NCBI RefSeq assembly: GCF_016653635.2
Contig: NZ_CP067420.1
Location: forward strand, 5,048,001-5,112,000
Direction: 5' to 3'
From: Skermanella sp. TT6
GTDB lineage: Bacteria > Pseudomonadota > Alphaproteobacteria > Azospirillales > Azospirillaceae
DNA: 64,000 bases
Position numbers and translations under genes: made by a program. Positions 22,283 through 30,783 of the stretch are shown in pieces (the stretch's first letter is position 1; every line of letters starts with the position of its first letter). The notes under the pieces are model-generated. The model searched no databases, was not told where the DNA came from, and saw only the letters and a program-made list of their open reading frames with translations.

Positions 22283-22398
22283 AGCGTTTGGTTTTGTTTT
22301 CCCAGGAAATACCGGCCGATCGGAAGGCCCGTCCTGTGGCGCATCGCGACGGCGGCCGGGAGATCTCCCGGCGCGGTCCGGCCGGAGGGCGCCGATGA
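22279..22398 (+). CDS. Possible 39-codon ORF coupled to the DUF2336 gene (ATGA)
   Basis: This basic 39-residue frame (MKRLVLFSQEIPADRK...) starts inside the stop codon of the preceding micro-ORF and ends in TGA overlapping the DUF2336 start codon (ATGA at 22395-22398). A GAAGGG ribosome-binding site lies upstream. The two successive ATGA overlaps are the main evidence for translation. The product has no recognisable domain. Confidence 0.35.
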   Translation: MKRLVLFSQEIPADRKARPVAHRDGGREISRRGPAGGRR

Positions 22399-23567
22399 GC
22401 GGAGGCGTGACGGAACCCGGATCGGAAGCAAGGACAGGCGGCGGTACAATGGCGCATCTGGCCGATCTGTTCGAGATGGCGCGGGACAGGAGCCAGACCG
22501 GACGGCGGGCTCTGGCCGACAAGGTCGGCGATTTCTATTTCGCGGGGCACAGCCTGTCCGACCGCGAGCGCGACCTGGTGGTCGACATCCTCCGGCAAGT
22601 GCTGCGCGACGCCGAGATGGATGTCCGGCGATCGCTCGCCGAACGGCTGGCGTCCCATGCCGAGGCACCCCGGGACCTTATCGTGACCCTGGCGAACGAC
22701 CAGATCGAGATCGCCCGGCCGATCCTGCTGCGCAGCGACGTGCTCGAGGACGAGGACCTGATCGCGATCGTCCGCGCCCACGCCGAGGCCCACCAGCTGG
22801 CGGTCGCCGGCCGGTCCAGGATCAGCACGGCGGTCAGCGACGTCCTGATCGAAACCGGCAACACGCGCGTCGCCGAGACGCTGCTGGGCAACCGGGGCGC
22901 CAGCCTGTCCGGACAGGCGATGATCCGCCTGGCCAACGTCGCGCGCCGGGTGCCGCCCTTGCGGTCCCCCCTGCTCGGGCGGCCCGAGCTGACGCCGGAA
23001 CTGGCGACGAAGATCTACTGGCTCGTCTCGCAGGAGCTTCGGCGGACCATCCTCGATCGCTTCGCGATCCCGAGGGCGCAGCTCGACGCGGCGCTCCAGG
23101 CCACGCTCCAGGACCTGATCGATGGCACGCGCGGGCGGACCAGCCTGACCGCCGACCAGCTGGAGACGGTCGAGCGGATGGCCGAGGCCGGTGCCATCAC
23201 GCCGCAGGTCCTGATCCAGACCCTGCGGCTCGGCCAGATCGACCTGTTCAAGGCGCTGTTCGGCCGGATCGCCGGCCTGGGTCCGGAAGCCATGCACCAG
23301 TTGATCGCCGAGACCGGCGGCGAGGCCCTGACGCTGGCCTGCCGGGCGCTGAGGATCGACAAGGGCTTCTTCGCCTCGATCTTCCTGCTGAGCCGGGCGG
23401 CCCGGCCGGGCGAGCAGATCGTCGATCCGCGCGAATTGTCACGGGTGCTGGCGCTCTACGACCGCCTGACTCCGGAATCGGCCCTGCCGATCCTCCAGGG
23501 CTGGCGCCAGAATCCCGCCGCCATCAACCTGGTCCCGCTGCGCCGCCGCGAACGCCCGGATGCCTGA
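22395..23567 (+). CDS. DUF2336 family protein (paralogue 2)
   Basis: The 390-residue, all-helical protein contains a full DUF2336 domain: MAHLADLFEMARDRSQTGRRALADK, then LSDRERDLVVDILRQVLRDAEMDVRRSLAERLA. The HEAT-like part continues with PRDLIVTLANDQIEIARPILLRSDVLEDEDLI. The first 18 residues are a variable leader. It has a GGAGGG ribosome-binding site and an ATGA overlap with a small upstream ORF. No enzymatic motif is visible; members are thought to be scaffolding or regulatory proteins, which is not established. It converges on the DUF1178 gene. Confidence 0.88.
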   Translation: MSGGVTEPGSEARTGGGTMAHLADLFEMARDRSQTGRRALADKVGDFYFAGHSLSDRERDLVVDILRQVLRDAEMDVRRSLAERLASHAEAPRDLIVTLANDQIEIARPILLRSDVLEDEDLIAIVRAHAEAHQLAVAGRSRISTAVSDVLIETGNTRVAETLLGNRGASLSGQAMIRLANVARRVPPLRSPLLGRPELTPELATKIYWLVSQELRRTILDRFAIPRAQLDAALQATLQDLIDGTRGRTSLTADQLETVERMAEAGAITPQVLIQTLRLGQIDLFKALFGRIAGLGPEAMHQLIAETGGEALTLACRALRIDKGFFASIFLLSRAARPGEQIVDPRELSRVLALYDRLTPESALPILQGWRQNPAAINLVPLRRRERPDA

Positions 23568-23586
23568 CGGCCGTCCCGCCGTCAGG
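23563..23586. terminator. Hairpin spanning both stop codons of convergent genes
   Basis: CCTGACGGC (23563-23571) and GCCGTCAGG (23578-23586) form a perfect 9-bp stem with a 6-nt loop. The stop codon of the DUF2336 gene and that of the convergent DUF1178 gene both lie in the stem. There is no T-run. It is probably a shared 3'-end structure. Confidence 0.45.
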
Positions 23587-24010
23587 AGTTGGTCGTCGGA
23601 ACCCAGGGGATGCGCTCGACGGTGATGCCTTCCTCCTTCAGCTCCGACGACTCGGCTTCGGTCGCCTCCCCGTAGATGCCGCGGCTTTCGACCTCGCCGT
23701 AATGGATGCGCCGGGCTTCCTCGGCGAAGCGGTCGCCGACATAGTCGCAGTTCTCTTCGACCTTGCGGCGCAGGTCCTTCAGCTCTCGCAGGATCTCGGC
23801 CTTGCGCCGGGCCGCCTCGTCGGTGTCCCTGGCGGCGGCGTCGCGCGACTTCGCGATGCGCGGGGCCATGGGCGCCTTGCCGATCCTGACGTCCCCGCAG
23901 ACCGGGCAGGAGATCTCCCGCGCCGACGCCTGGGCCTCGTAGGCGCCGCTGTTCCTGAACCAGGCTTCGAAGACGTGGCCGGCCTGGCACTTGAGATCGA
24001 AGAGGATCAT
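23582..24010 (-). CDS. DUF1178 family protein
   Basis: This 142-residue protein matches DUF1178, a small conserved proteobacterial family of unknown function. It starts MILFDLKCQAGHVFEAWFR, has zinc-ribbon-like cysteine pairs (CQAGH and CPVCGD), a charged helix with RKAEILRELKDLRRKVEEN, and the conserved YVGDRFAEEARRIHYGEVE and RGIYGEAT segments. It resembles a truncated FmdB-type zinc ribbon at the N-terminus. It is a single gene with no operon partner. Confidence 0.9.
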   Translation of the reverse strand: MILFDLKCQAGHVFEAWFRNSGAYEAQASAREISCPVCGDVRIGKAPMAPRIAKSRDAAARDTDEAARRKAEILRELKDLRRKVEENCDYVGDRFAEEARRIHYGEVESRGIYGEATEAESSELKEEGITVERIPWVPTTNS

Positions 24011-24130
24011 CGACCGTTACTCGTTCCGCTCCCGGCGGCGGCGCCGCCGAATGTTCATCGATCCGACCGAGCTTTCATATATGTACGAATTGGTTAGGCC
24101 AAGGTGAAAGCACAAGCGGGTTGACGGACA

Positions 24131-24712
24131 ATGGATACCACTGCATCCCCCACGCCCTTTTCCCCGCCCCCGTCACGGTGGGTGGCCCGCTTCGCGCCTC
24201 TGGTGCGCCAGGGCGGCCCGGTGCTCGACGTGGCCTGCGGGTCCGGCCGGCACACGCGCCTGTTCGCCGGCCTGGGGCACCCGGTCACCGCGATCGACCG
24301 GACCCTGGCGGGCGTCGCCGACCTCGCCGGCGGCTCCTCCCCGGAGCTGATCGAGGCCGACCTGGAGGACGGAAGCCCCTGGCCCTTGCCGGCGGACAGG
24401 CGCTTCGCCGCCGTGGTCGTCACCAACTATCTTCACCGCCCCTTGTTTCCCAGGCTGCTGGCCTCGCTGGAACCCGGCGGCGTGCTGATCTACGAGACGT
24501 TCGGGCAGGGCAACGAGCGGTTCGGCAAGCCCTCGTCGCCGGCCTTCCTGCTGGCTCCCGGCGAGCTTCTCGACCGCGTCGGACACCAACTCCAGGTGGT
24601 GGCCTTCGAACAGGGCGTGACGGATTTCCCGAGGCGGGCGGTCGTCCAGCGCCTCTGCGCCGTGGCAGATCCCGCTCCCTGGCCGCTTCCGCCGAACCGG
24701 GCGGAGGGGTGA
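24131..24712 (+). CDS. Class I SAM-dependent methyltransferase
   Basis: The 193-residue protein has the SAM-binding motif GPVLDVACGSGRHTRLFAGL, the acidic motif VTAIDRT, and VVVTNYLHRPLFPRLLASLEPGGVLIYETFG, which resembles small TehB/UbiE-like methyltransferases. The substrate is not predictable. It stands alone between DUF1178 and the ethylene-receptor-like kinase. Confidence 0.85.
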   Translation: MDTTASPTPFSPPPSRWVARFAPLVRQGGPVLDVACGSGRHTRLFAGLGHPVTAIDRTLAGVADLAGGSSPELIEADLEDGSPWPLPADRRFAAVVVTNYLHRPLFPRLLASLEPGGVLIYETFGQGNERFGKPSSPAFLLAPGELLDRVGHQLQVVAFEQGVTDFPRRAVVQRLCAVADPAPWPLPPNRAEG

Positions 24713-24875
24713 CCGCCGCCAGCGATGAGACAGAACCTTCCGTGCGATAGGGAGAGACAAGGCGCGGAGCTTTAGCTTACAATTATTTACCTTGTTTGCG
24801 CTTCTCGATCGGGCGGGACACCGGCTTGCGGTAACCGCAGGGCTTTGCATACTACGCTATTAGACCGGGAACTGC

Positions 24876-26609
24876 ATGGAAACCTTCTTTCGCGCCCTTG
24901 GCGAACCCGGCGACTTTCTGCCCCATGGCCTTTGCTTGACCTGGCGGCCTGAGTTGATCTGGACGCACCTGCTGTCCGACGTTCTGATCGGCCTCGCCTA
25001 CTGCTCCATTCCGGTCGGACTGCTCTATTTCGTCTGGCGGCGCCAGGATCTCGCCTACAAGTGGATCTTCCTGATGTTCTGCGGCTTCATCCTGGCCTGC
25101 GGGATAAGCCACTTCTTCGGCGCCTGGACGTTGTGGAACCCGGACTACGTGGCGCAGGGCGCGGTCAAGGCCTTCACCGCCGCGATCTCGGTCGTGACCG
25201 CGGTCGTGCTCTGGCCCCTGATCCCCCACGCGCTCGCCCTGCCCAGCCCGGCCCAGCTCCGCGACGCCAATTTCCGGCTCGAACAGCAGATCCGGGAGCG
25301 GCAGCGCGCGGAAGCGGAGGTCCGGCTCGTCAACGGGGAGCTGGAACGCCGGGTCGCCGAGCGCACCGCCGAGCTGGAAGCCGCCAACGCGGCGCTGCAG
25401 CGGGTCAACGAGACGCTGGAGGTGCGGGTCGCCGAGCGCACCGCCGAGCTGTCGGAGGCCAACCGCCGGCTGCGCGCCAGCGAATTGCATTATTCCAGCA
25501 TCTTCCACCATCTGGCCGAGGGCCTGTTCGTCGTCGGCGTGGAGGGCCCGGGCGAGTTTCGGTTCGAGGCGCTCAACCCCAGCCATGAGCGCCAGACCGG
25601 CCTGGTCTCGGCCGAAGTGGCCGGCCGGACGCCGCACGACCTCTTCCCGCCCGCCCTGGCCGATCAGATCGTCGAGCGCTACCGCGCCTGCTGCGAAGCC
25701 CGCCAGCCGATCCAGTACGAGGAGACGCTCGACCTGCCGGCTGGCACCCGCGTCTGGCAGACCAACCTGGCTCCCGTGCTCGACGCGGAGGGCCGTCCGA
25801 CCAAGCTGCTGGGCACGGCGCGCGACATGACCGAGTACCGCACGCTGCAGGAGGAACTGGCCCAGACTTCCAAACTGGCCACCCTGGGCACCCTGGCGGC
25901 CGGCATCGCCCACGAGATGAGCCAGCCGCTGAACATCATCAGGATCACCGCCGACGACAACCGCCTGCTGATGGAGGAGGAGGGCGTGGAGGCCGACGCG
26001 GCCTATCTCCGCCAGGGTATGGAGCTGATCTCGACCCAGGCGACCCGGATGGGCGAGATCGTCGACCAGATGCGCTCCTTCAGCCGGCGCGACGGCCCGG
26101 AGGTCGTGCCGTTCGACCCGGTTCAGCCGGTCCGGCGCGCCGTCGGCCTGCTGGAACGGCACTTCGCGACCGAGGGCATGGCCCTGGCCCTGGACGCCCC
26201 GCCGGCCGCGCCCGCCGTGGCCGGCCGGCCCGGCCGCCTGGAGCAGGTCGTGATCAACCTGCTGAGCAACGCCCACGACGCCATCGCCGCCCGCCGGACC
26301 ACCGACCCTGGATTCGAGGGCGGACGCATCGAGGTGCGCCTGTCCGAGGAGCAGGCGCCGCACCAGATCCGCATCACGATCAGCGATGACGGAACCGGCC
26401 TGCCGCCGGGAATGGCGGAGCGGATCTTCGACCCGTTCGTCACCACCAAGGAGGCGACCAAAGGGGTCGGCCTCGGCCTGTCGATCTGCGCCAGCCTGAT
26501 CGGCGCGATGGGCGGGCGAATATCCGCCGAAAACCTGGACCAGGGCGCCCGCTTCACCATATTGCTGCCGGTCCGCAGCAGACCACCGCATGAGAACCCG
26601 AATGCCTGA
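24876..26609 (+). CDS. Histidine kinase with ethylene-receptor-like membrane domain
   Basis: The N-terminal three-helix domain (residues 29-115) matches the copper/ethylene-binding domain of plant ETR1. All key positions occur at a constant offset of +10: D35, Y42, I45, P46, I72, C75 and H79 (CGISHFFGAW; ETR1 C65 and H69 bind copper). A coiled coil follows (about 130-203) with a duplicated RVAERTAEL segment, then a PAS domain (about 203-322), a HisKA domain with the phosphohistidine in GIAHEMSQPLN (H346), and an ATPase domain with NLLSNAHDAI and GVGLGLSIC. Such receptors are known in Synechocystis and Azospirillum. It overlaps the response regulator gene by 20 bp. Confidence 0.92.
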   Translation: METFFRALGEPGDFLPHGLCLTWRPELIWTHLLSDVLIGLAYCSIPVGLLYFVWRRQDLAYKWIFLMFCGFILACGISHFFGAWTLWNPDYVAQGAVKAFTAAISVVTAVVLWPLIPHALALPSPAQLRDANFRLEQQIRERQRAEAEVRLVNGELERRVAERTAELEAANAALQRVNETLEVRVAERTAELSEANRRLRASELHYSSIFHHLAEGLFVVGVEGPGEFRFEALNPSHERQTGLVSAEVAGRTPHDLFPPALADQIVERYRACCEARQPIQYEETLDLPAGTRVWQTNLAPVLDAEGRPTKLLGTARDMTEYRTLQEELAQTSKLATLGTLAAGIAHEMSQPLNIIRITADDNRLLMEEEGVEADAAYLRQGMELISTQATRMGEIVDQMRSFSRRDGPEVVPFDPVQPVRRAVGLLERHFATEGMALALDAPPAAPAVAGRPGRLEQVVINLLSNAHDAIAARRTTDPGFEGGRIEVRLSEEQAPHQIRITISDDGTGLPPGMAERIFDPFVTTKEATKGVGLGLSICASLIGAMGGRISAENLDQGARFTILLPVRSRPPHENPNA

Positions 26610-26994
26610 CACCGATGCCGTGACGCAAGAACAGCCCAGGAGCCACGTCCTGGTCGCGGACGACGAGGCGATCGCCGCCATGGCGCTCGAACGGTTCCTG
26701 ACCCGCAAGGGCTATCGCGTCACCACCGCCTGCGACGGCAGGGAGGCGCTGGCGATCCACCGGCAGGATCCGGCCGACATCGTGGTGACCGACATGCGGA
26801 TGCCGCGCGGCGGCGGTCACGAGCTGATCGGCACCCTGCGGTCGACGGACGGCGACCTCCCGATCGTCGTGATGACCGGCTACATGTCGCCGAACGAGGA
26901 GGAGGCCATTCCCGCCGGCGACAGGTTGGTGGTGATGCAGAAGCCGATCGAGGTCGAACGGCTCCTGGAGATCATCCGGAGCTTCGCGGGCTGA
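26590..26994 (+). CDS. Single-domain response regulator
   Basis: The 134-residue receiver domain has the acidic pair D24-D25 (LVADDEA), the phospho-acceptor D68 in DIVVTDMRMP, the threonine in VVMTGYM and the conserved lysine in MQKPIE. It has no output domain, so it probably acts by protein-protein contact or phosphorelay. It overlaps the kinase gene by 20 bp and is very likely its partner. An in-frame ATG at 26602 is an alternative start. Confidence 0.93.
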   Translation: MRTRMPDTDAVTQEQPRSHVLVADDEAIAAMALERFLTRKGYRVTTACDGREALAIHRQDPADIVVTDMRMPRGGGHELIGTLRSTDGDLPIVVMTGYMSPNEEEAIPAGDRLVVMQKPIEVERLLEIIRSFAG

Positions 26995-27013
26995 CGCCGA
27001 GGGCACCGCTCGC

Positions 27014-27880
27014 TCAAGGCACCGATTCCGGCGGCTCGATGGTCCGGTCGTGCTTCAGCGACGGCACCTGGGCGCGGGCCTTGGCGACCTCCTCCAGGTC
27101 CAGCCGGGCGGTGACGACGCCCGGCTCCTCGCCGCCGTCGGCCAGGATCTCGCCCCACGGGCTGATGATCAGCGAATGGCCGTAGGTGGTGCGGCCGCCG
27201 TCATGGGTGCCGCACTGGGCCGGAGCCACGACGAAGCAGCCGGTCTCGATCGCCCGGGCGCGCAGCAGGACGTGCCAGTGCGCCCGGCCGGTCGGCACCG
27301 TGAAGGCGGACGGAACGGTCAGTACCGAGGCGCCGGCATGGGCCAGCATGCGGTAGAGATAGGCGAAGCGCAGGTCGTAGCAGACCGTCATGCCGACCCC
27401 GCCCCAGGGCGTCGCGGCCAGCACCGCCCGGTCGCCGGGCCGGAACGTCGCCGACTCGCGGTAGCTCTCGCCCCGCGCCAGGTCGACGTCGAACATGTGG
27501 ATCTTGTCGTAGCGCCCCGCGATCTCCCCCTCGGGCGAGAACAGCAGGCTGCGGTTGGCGACCCGCTCCTCGTCGAGCTTGACCGCGAGGGAGCCGGCCA
27601 GCAGCCACGCCCCGGTCCGCTTGGCCATGTCGCGGAAGAAGGGGACCGCCGGATGGTCGTCCTCCGGCCGGGCCCGCCGCAGCACGCGGCTGCGGCCCAG
27701 CACCATCATGCTGACGTTTTCCGGCGTCGTGATGAAATCGGCCCCGGCCTCCCGCGCGCGCAGGATCAGGTCTCCGACCGCGGTCAGGTTCGGCTCGATG
27801 TCGGGCCCGGCATTGACCTGGACGCAGGCGACCGTCAGTGCAGCGGCGGGGAGCGAGGCGGCGGGAGGGGCGCCGGTCAT
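27014..27880 (-). CDS. Carbon-nitrogen hydrolase, Nit/omega-amidase-like
   Basis: The nitrilase-superfamily enzyme has 288 residues and the full catalytic triad: glutamate in FITTPENVSMM, lysine in YDKIHMFDVDL, and cysteine in GMTVCYDLRFAYLYR. This pattern matches the Nit1/Nit2 group, whose members hydrolyse deaminated glutathione or alpha-keto acid amides. The start ATG (27880) shares one base with the grxC stop (TGATG), so the two are co-translated. Linkage to a glutaredoxin fits a role in glutathione-related repair, which is inferred. Confidence 0.93.
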   Translation of the reverse strand: MTGAPPAASLPAAALTVACVQVNAGPDIEPNLTAVGDLILRAREAGADFITTPENVSMMVLGRSRVLRRARPEDDHPAVPFFRDMAKRTGAWLLAGSLAVKLDEERVANRSLLFSPEGEIAGRYDKIHMFDVDLARGESYRESATFRPGDRAVLAATPWGGVGMTVCYDLRFAYLYRMLAHAGASVLTVPSAFTVPTGRAHWHVLLRARAIETGCFVVAPAQCGTHDGGRTTYGHSLIISPWGEILADGGEEPGVVTARLDLEEVAKARAQVPSLKHDRTIEPPESVP

Positions 27881-28140
27881 CAGGCGCGGCCCAGCATGGG
27901 ATCGAGCTTGCCGGCCCGGTCGAGCGCGTAGAGGTCGTCGCAGCCCCCGATCGGCTTGGCGTCGATGAAGATCTGCGGCACCGTGGTGCGCCCCTCGGCC
28001 AGCTGGGTCATCTCCACCCGCTTGCGCGGCTGCATCATCACGTCGATCTCCTCGAACTGGACGCCCTTCTCGGTCAGCAGCTTCTTGGCCCGCGTGCAAT
28101 AGGGGCACCAGGGACTGGTATAGATGACGACTTCGGCCAT
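27880..28140 (-). CDS. grxC: Glutaredoxin 3
   Basis: This is a dithiol glutaredoxin of 86 residues: VVIYTSPWCPYCTRAKKLL with the CPYC active site, TVPQIFID with the cis-proline and IGGCDDLYALDRAGKL for glutathione binding. It reduces protein and glutathione disulfides in the cytoplasm. The ATG at 28140 is preferred over a GTG five codons upstream. It overlaps the downstream amidase gene by one base. Confidence 0.96.
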   Translation of the reverse strand: MAEVVIYTSPWCPYCTRAKKLLTEKGVQFEEIDVMMQPRKRVEMTQLAEGRTTVPQIFIDAKPIGGCDDLYALDRAGKLDPMLGRA

Positions 28141-28199
28141 GGACTGCGGCTCCACTGTGGATTGACTATCCCGTTATATGATCGATACCGGCGATTTCG

Positions 28200-28979
28200 C
28201 TAGACGCCGGACCGTATGACTCGAGCGAGCGTGAGGACGTCGACCCTGGCGGCACCCGCGCGCAGCAGGACGCGGGCGCATTCGGAGGCCGTGGCCCCCG
28301 TCGTCAGGACGTCGTCGACCAGCACCACCGGCCGTCCGCGGATGCGTTCCGCCAGGCTCGGCCGGACCCGGAAGGCGCCGCGGACGTTCCGCTGCCGGCC
28401 GGTCCGGGAATGGCCGCCCTGCGGCGTTGTCCGGCGGTGGCGGACCAGCAGGCCGGGCAGCACGGCGACGCCGGAGCGGCGCCCGACATCCTTGGCGAGC
28501 AGCGCCGCCTGGTTGTAGCGCCGGGCGAACAGCTTCCAGCGGTGCAGCGGCACCGGCGCCAGGATGGCGTCGGGCGTCAGCAGCTCGGCCCCGGACCGGG
28601 CGAGCCACCCGCCGAAGGCGACCGCGGCATAGGTCTGGTCGGCATGCTTGAAGCCCAGGATCATGCCCCGGCTGCCGTCGTCGTAGCGGAGCGCCGACCG
28701 GGCGCGGCCGAACGGCGGCGGGCTCCCGACGCAGCGGGCGCACAGCAGCGTCTCGGCCCGTTGCGCGTCGGGCAGGCCCGGATCGACCACGCCCTCGAAC
28801 GGCTCGCCGCAGCAGGAGCACCAGGGCGGCGCCAGGAAGGTCAGGGCACCCCAGCAGCGCATGCACAGCGTCCCCTGCCGGTCGACCGACTCGGCGCAGG
28901 ATAGGCAGCGCGGCGGCAGCACCGCGTCGAGCGCCGCGCGCGCCAGGGTCGTCAGGGAGGCGGTCAGCGGCCAGTCCAT
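28200..28979 (-). CDS. comF: ComF family phosphoribosyltransferase-like protein
   Basis: The 259-residue protein has an N-terminal double zinc-finger region with several cysteine pairs (PPRCLSCAES, CMRCW, CSCCGE, CARCVG) and a phosphoribosyltransferase domain with PVPLHRWKLFARRYNQA and the PRPP loop PVVLVDDVLTTGATASECA. ComF proteins take part in DNA uptake or processing in competent bacteria; here the role is unproven. It lies 60 bp upstream of grxC on the same strand, and its start faces the divergent methyltransferase gene, a common alphaproteobacterial pairing. Confidence 0.94.
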   Translation of the reverse strand: MDWPLTASLTTLARAALDAVLPPRCLSCAESVDRQGTLCMRCWGALTFLAPPWCSCCGEPFEGVVDPGLPDAQRAETLLCARCVGSPPPFGRARSALRYDDGSRGMILGFKHADQTYAAVAFGGWLARSGAELLTPDAILAPVPLHRWKLFARRYNQAALLAKDVGRRSGVAVLPGLLVRHRRTTPQGGHSRTGRQRNVRGAFRVRPSLAERIRGRPVVLVDDVLTTGATASECARVLLRAGAARVDVLTLARVIRSGV

Positions 28980-29085
28980 GGCGCAGGATCGCACCGCCCC
29001 CCGCCGGACGGCAACGGGCCGGATGCCGCACCCGGCGCGCGCCGGACCGAGTTGTGCGGCGCGGCAGGATCTCCATATAAGGGGT

Positions 29086-29997
29086 ATGGACGACAGCGAC
29101 ATCATGAACGTGTTCGACCGCGCCGCGGTCCGCCGCCACCGAGACCGGGCCGCGGCCGGTTTCGCCGGGTACAGTTTCCTGTTCGAGGAGATCGCGGAGC
29201 GGCTGGCCGACCGGCTGGAGGACGTCGTCCGCGACTTCCCCACGGCGCTCGACCTGGGCTGCCACACCGGGGAGGTCGGCCGCGCGCTGCGCGGACGGAA
29301 GGGGATCGAGAGGCTGGTCCAGTGCGACCTGTCGCCCGCCATGGCCGCCGCCGCCGGGGGCCTGCGCGTGGCCGGCGACGAGGAGCTGCTGCCCTTCGCC
29401 GACGGCAGCTTCGACCTCGCGGTCAGCAACCTCAGCCTCCACTGGGTCAACGACCTTCCGGGAGCGCTGCTCCAGCTCCGCCGCGCGCTGAAGCCGGACG
29501 GCCTGTTCATCGGCGCCATGCTGGGCGGCGACACCCTGTTCGAGCTGCGGCGCTGCCTGATGGAGGCGGAACTGGACCTGACCGGCGGGGTCAGCGCCCG
29601 CATCTCCCCCTTCGCGGAAGTCCGGGACGCCGGCGGCCTGCTCCAGCGCGCCGGCTTCAGCCTGCCGGTGGTGGACAGCGACACGCTGACCGTGACCTAC
29701 GACAGCGCCTTCAAGCTGATGGCCGACCTTCGCGGCATGGGCGAGACGAACGCCGGGCTCAACCGCCGCCGGCGGCCGACTCCGCGGGCCCTGCTGATCG
29801 ACGCCGCGCGCCGCTATGCCGAGCTGTTCTCCGAACCCGACGGGCGGGTGACTGCGACCTTCCAGGTGCTCTACCTCGCCGGCTGGTCGCCGCACGAAAG
29901 CCAGCAGAAGCCGATGCAGCCGGGCAGCGCCCAGGCGAGGTTGGCCGACGCCCTGAGGACGGAGGAGCGGCCGGCGGGCGACAAGGCGGAACCCTGA
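29086..29997 (+). CDS. NDUFAF5/BioC-like SAM-dependent methyltransferase
   Basis: The 303-residue protein begins with the conserved NVFDRAAVRRHRDRAAAGFAGY motif and has DFPTALDLGCHTGEVG for SAM binding, then DLAVSNLSLHWVNDLPGALLQLRRALKPDG. This is the alphaproteobacterial relative of mitochondrial complex I assembly factor NDUFAF5, and it is divergent from comF as in other alphaproteobacteria. A role in complex I assembly is inferred by homology. A second ATG at 29104 could be the true start. Confidence 0.9.
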   Translation: MDDSDIMNVFDRAAVRRHRDRAAAGFAGYSFLFEEIAERLADRLEDVVRDFPTALDLGCHTGEVGRALRGRKGIERLVQCDLSPAMAAAAGGLRVAGDEELLPFADGSFDLAVSNLSLHWVNDLPGALLQLRRALKPDGLFIGAMLGGDTLFELRRCLMEAELDLTGGVSARISPFAEVRDAGGLLQRAGFSLPVVDSDTLTVTYDSAFKLMADLRGMGETNAGLNRRRRPTPRALLIDAARRYAELFSEPDGRVTATFQVLYLAGWSPHESQQKPMQPGSAQARLADALRTEERPAGDKAEP

Positions 29998-30045
29998 CGA
30001 CTCGGCATCCGGCAAATCGGGGAAAACCCTGGCGGCCGGGACCGA

Positions 30046-30783
30046 TCAGACGCCTTCGGCCATGTCGTAGATGCCGTCCATGTCGGCGATCTGGATCCGG
30101 TTGCCCTCCTGGAGCGAGATCGCCTGGGAGGTCTTGAGCTGGGTGAAGGTCCGGCTGACGGTCTCGGTCGTGAGGCCGAGATAGTCGGCGATGTCGGCCC
30201 GGCTCATCGGGACGTAGACCGGGTTCTCCTTGTGGCCCCGGCGCGACTGGCGCTGCGACAGCATCAGCAGGAACGAACAGATCTTCTCCCGCGCGGTCTT
30301 GCGGCCGAGCAGCAGCATCTGGTCCTGCGCTGCCGCCAGCTCGTTGGACGCCATGGAGAACAGGCGCCGCTGCATCTTGGGAAACTCGTCCAGCAGCGCC
30401 TCCATCTTGCGGCGCGGGAACCTGCAGAGGGACGTGGGCGTCACCGTTTCCGCCGAATAGGCGTAGCTCTCGTTCATGGCGAGCCCGAGGAAATCGCCGG
30501 TGACCAGGAAGCCCGTGATCTGGCGGCGGCCGTCGGGCAGCAGCTTGTAGAGCTTGACCGTGCCGGAGGTCACGTTGAACAGGGCATCCGCCTGATCCCC
30601 TTCGGCGAAGATCGTCTGGTTGCCCTCCATGCGCTGCATCTGGACGATGTCGGCGAGCCGGCGCACCTCGTCCGCTTCCAACGCCGCACAGACCGTCAGC
30701 GTCCGAACCGGACACGCGCCGCAGGGCGTCGTCTCCGCCGCGGCACCCTTGTCGCGCACCCTGCCCATGTCGAATGGAGGCAT
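30046..30783 (-). CDS. fnrL: FNR-type oxygen-responsive transcription regulator
   Basis: This Crp/Fnr-family regulator of 245 residues has the four cysteines expected for an oxygen-labile [4Fe-4S] cluster: C21, C24 and C32 (PCGACPVRTLTVC) and C120 (TSLCRFP). The cyclic-nucleotide-like sensor domain is followed by a helix-turn-helix with SRADIADYLGLTTETVSRTF, whose E..SR recognition pattern is typical of FNR. It lies about 100 bp downstream of ccoS on the same strand. An FNR-like box upstream of ccoG suggests it controls the ccoGHIS genes. The symbol follows the alphaproteobacterial name and is not certain. Confidence 0.93.
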   Translation of the reverse strand: MPPFDMGRVRDKGAAAETTPCGACPVRTLTVCAALEADEVRRLADIVQMQRMEGNQTIFAEGDQADALFNVTSGTVKLYKLLPDGRRQITGFLVTGDFLGLAMNESYAYSAETVTPTSLCRFPRRKMEALLDEFPKMQRRLFSMASNELAAAQDQMLLLGRKTAREKICSFLLMLSQRQSRRGHKENPVYVPMSRADIADYLGLTTETVSRTFTQLKTSQAISLQEGNRIQIADMDGIYDMAEGV

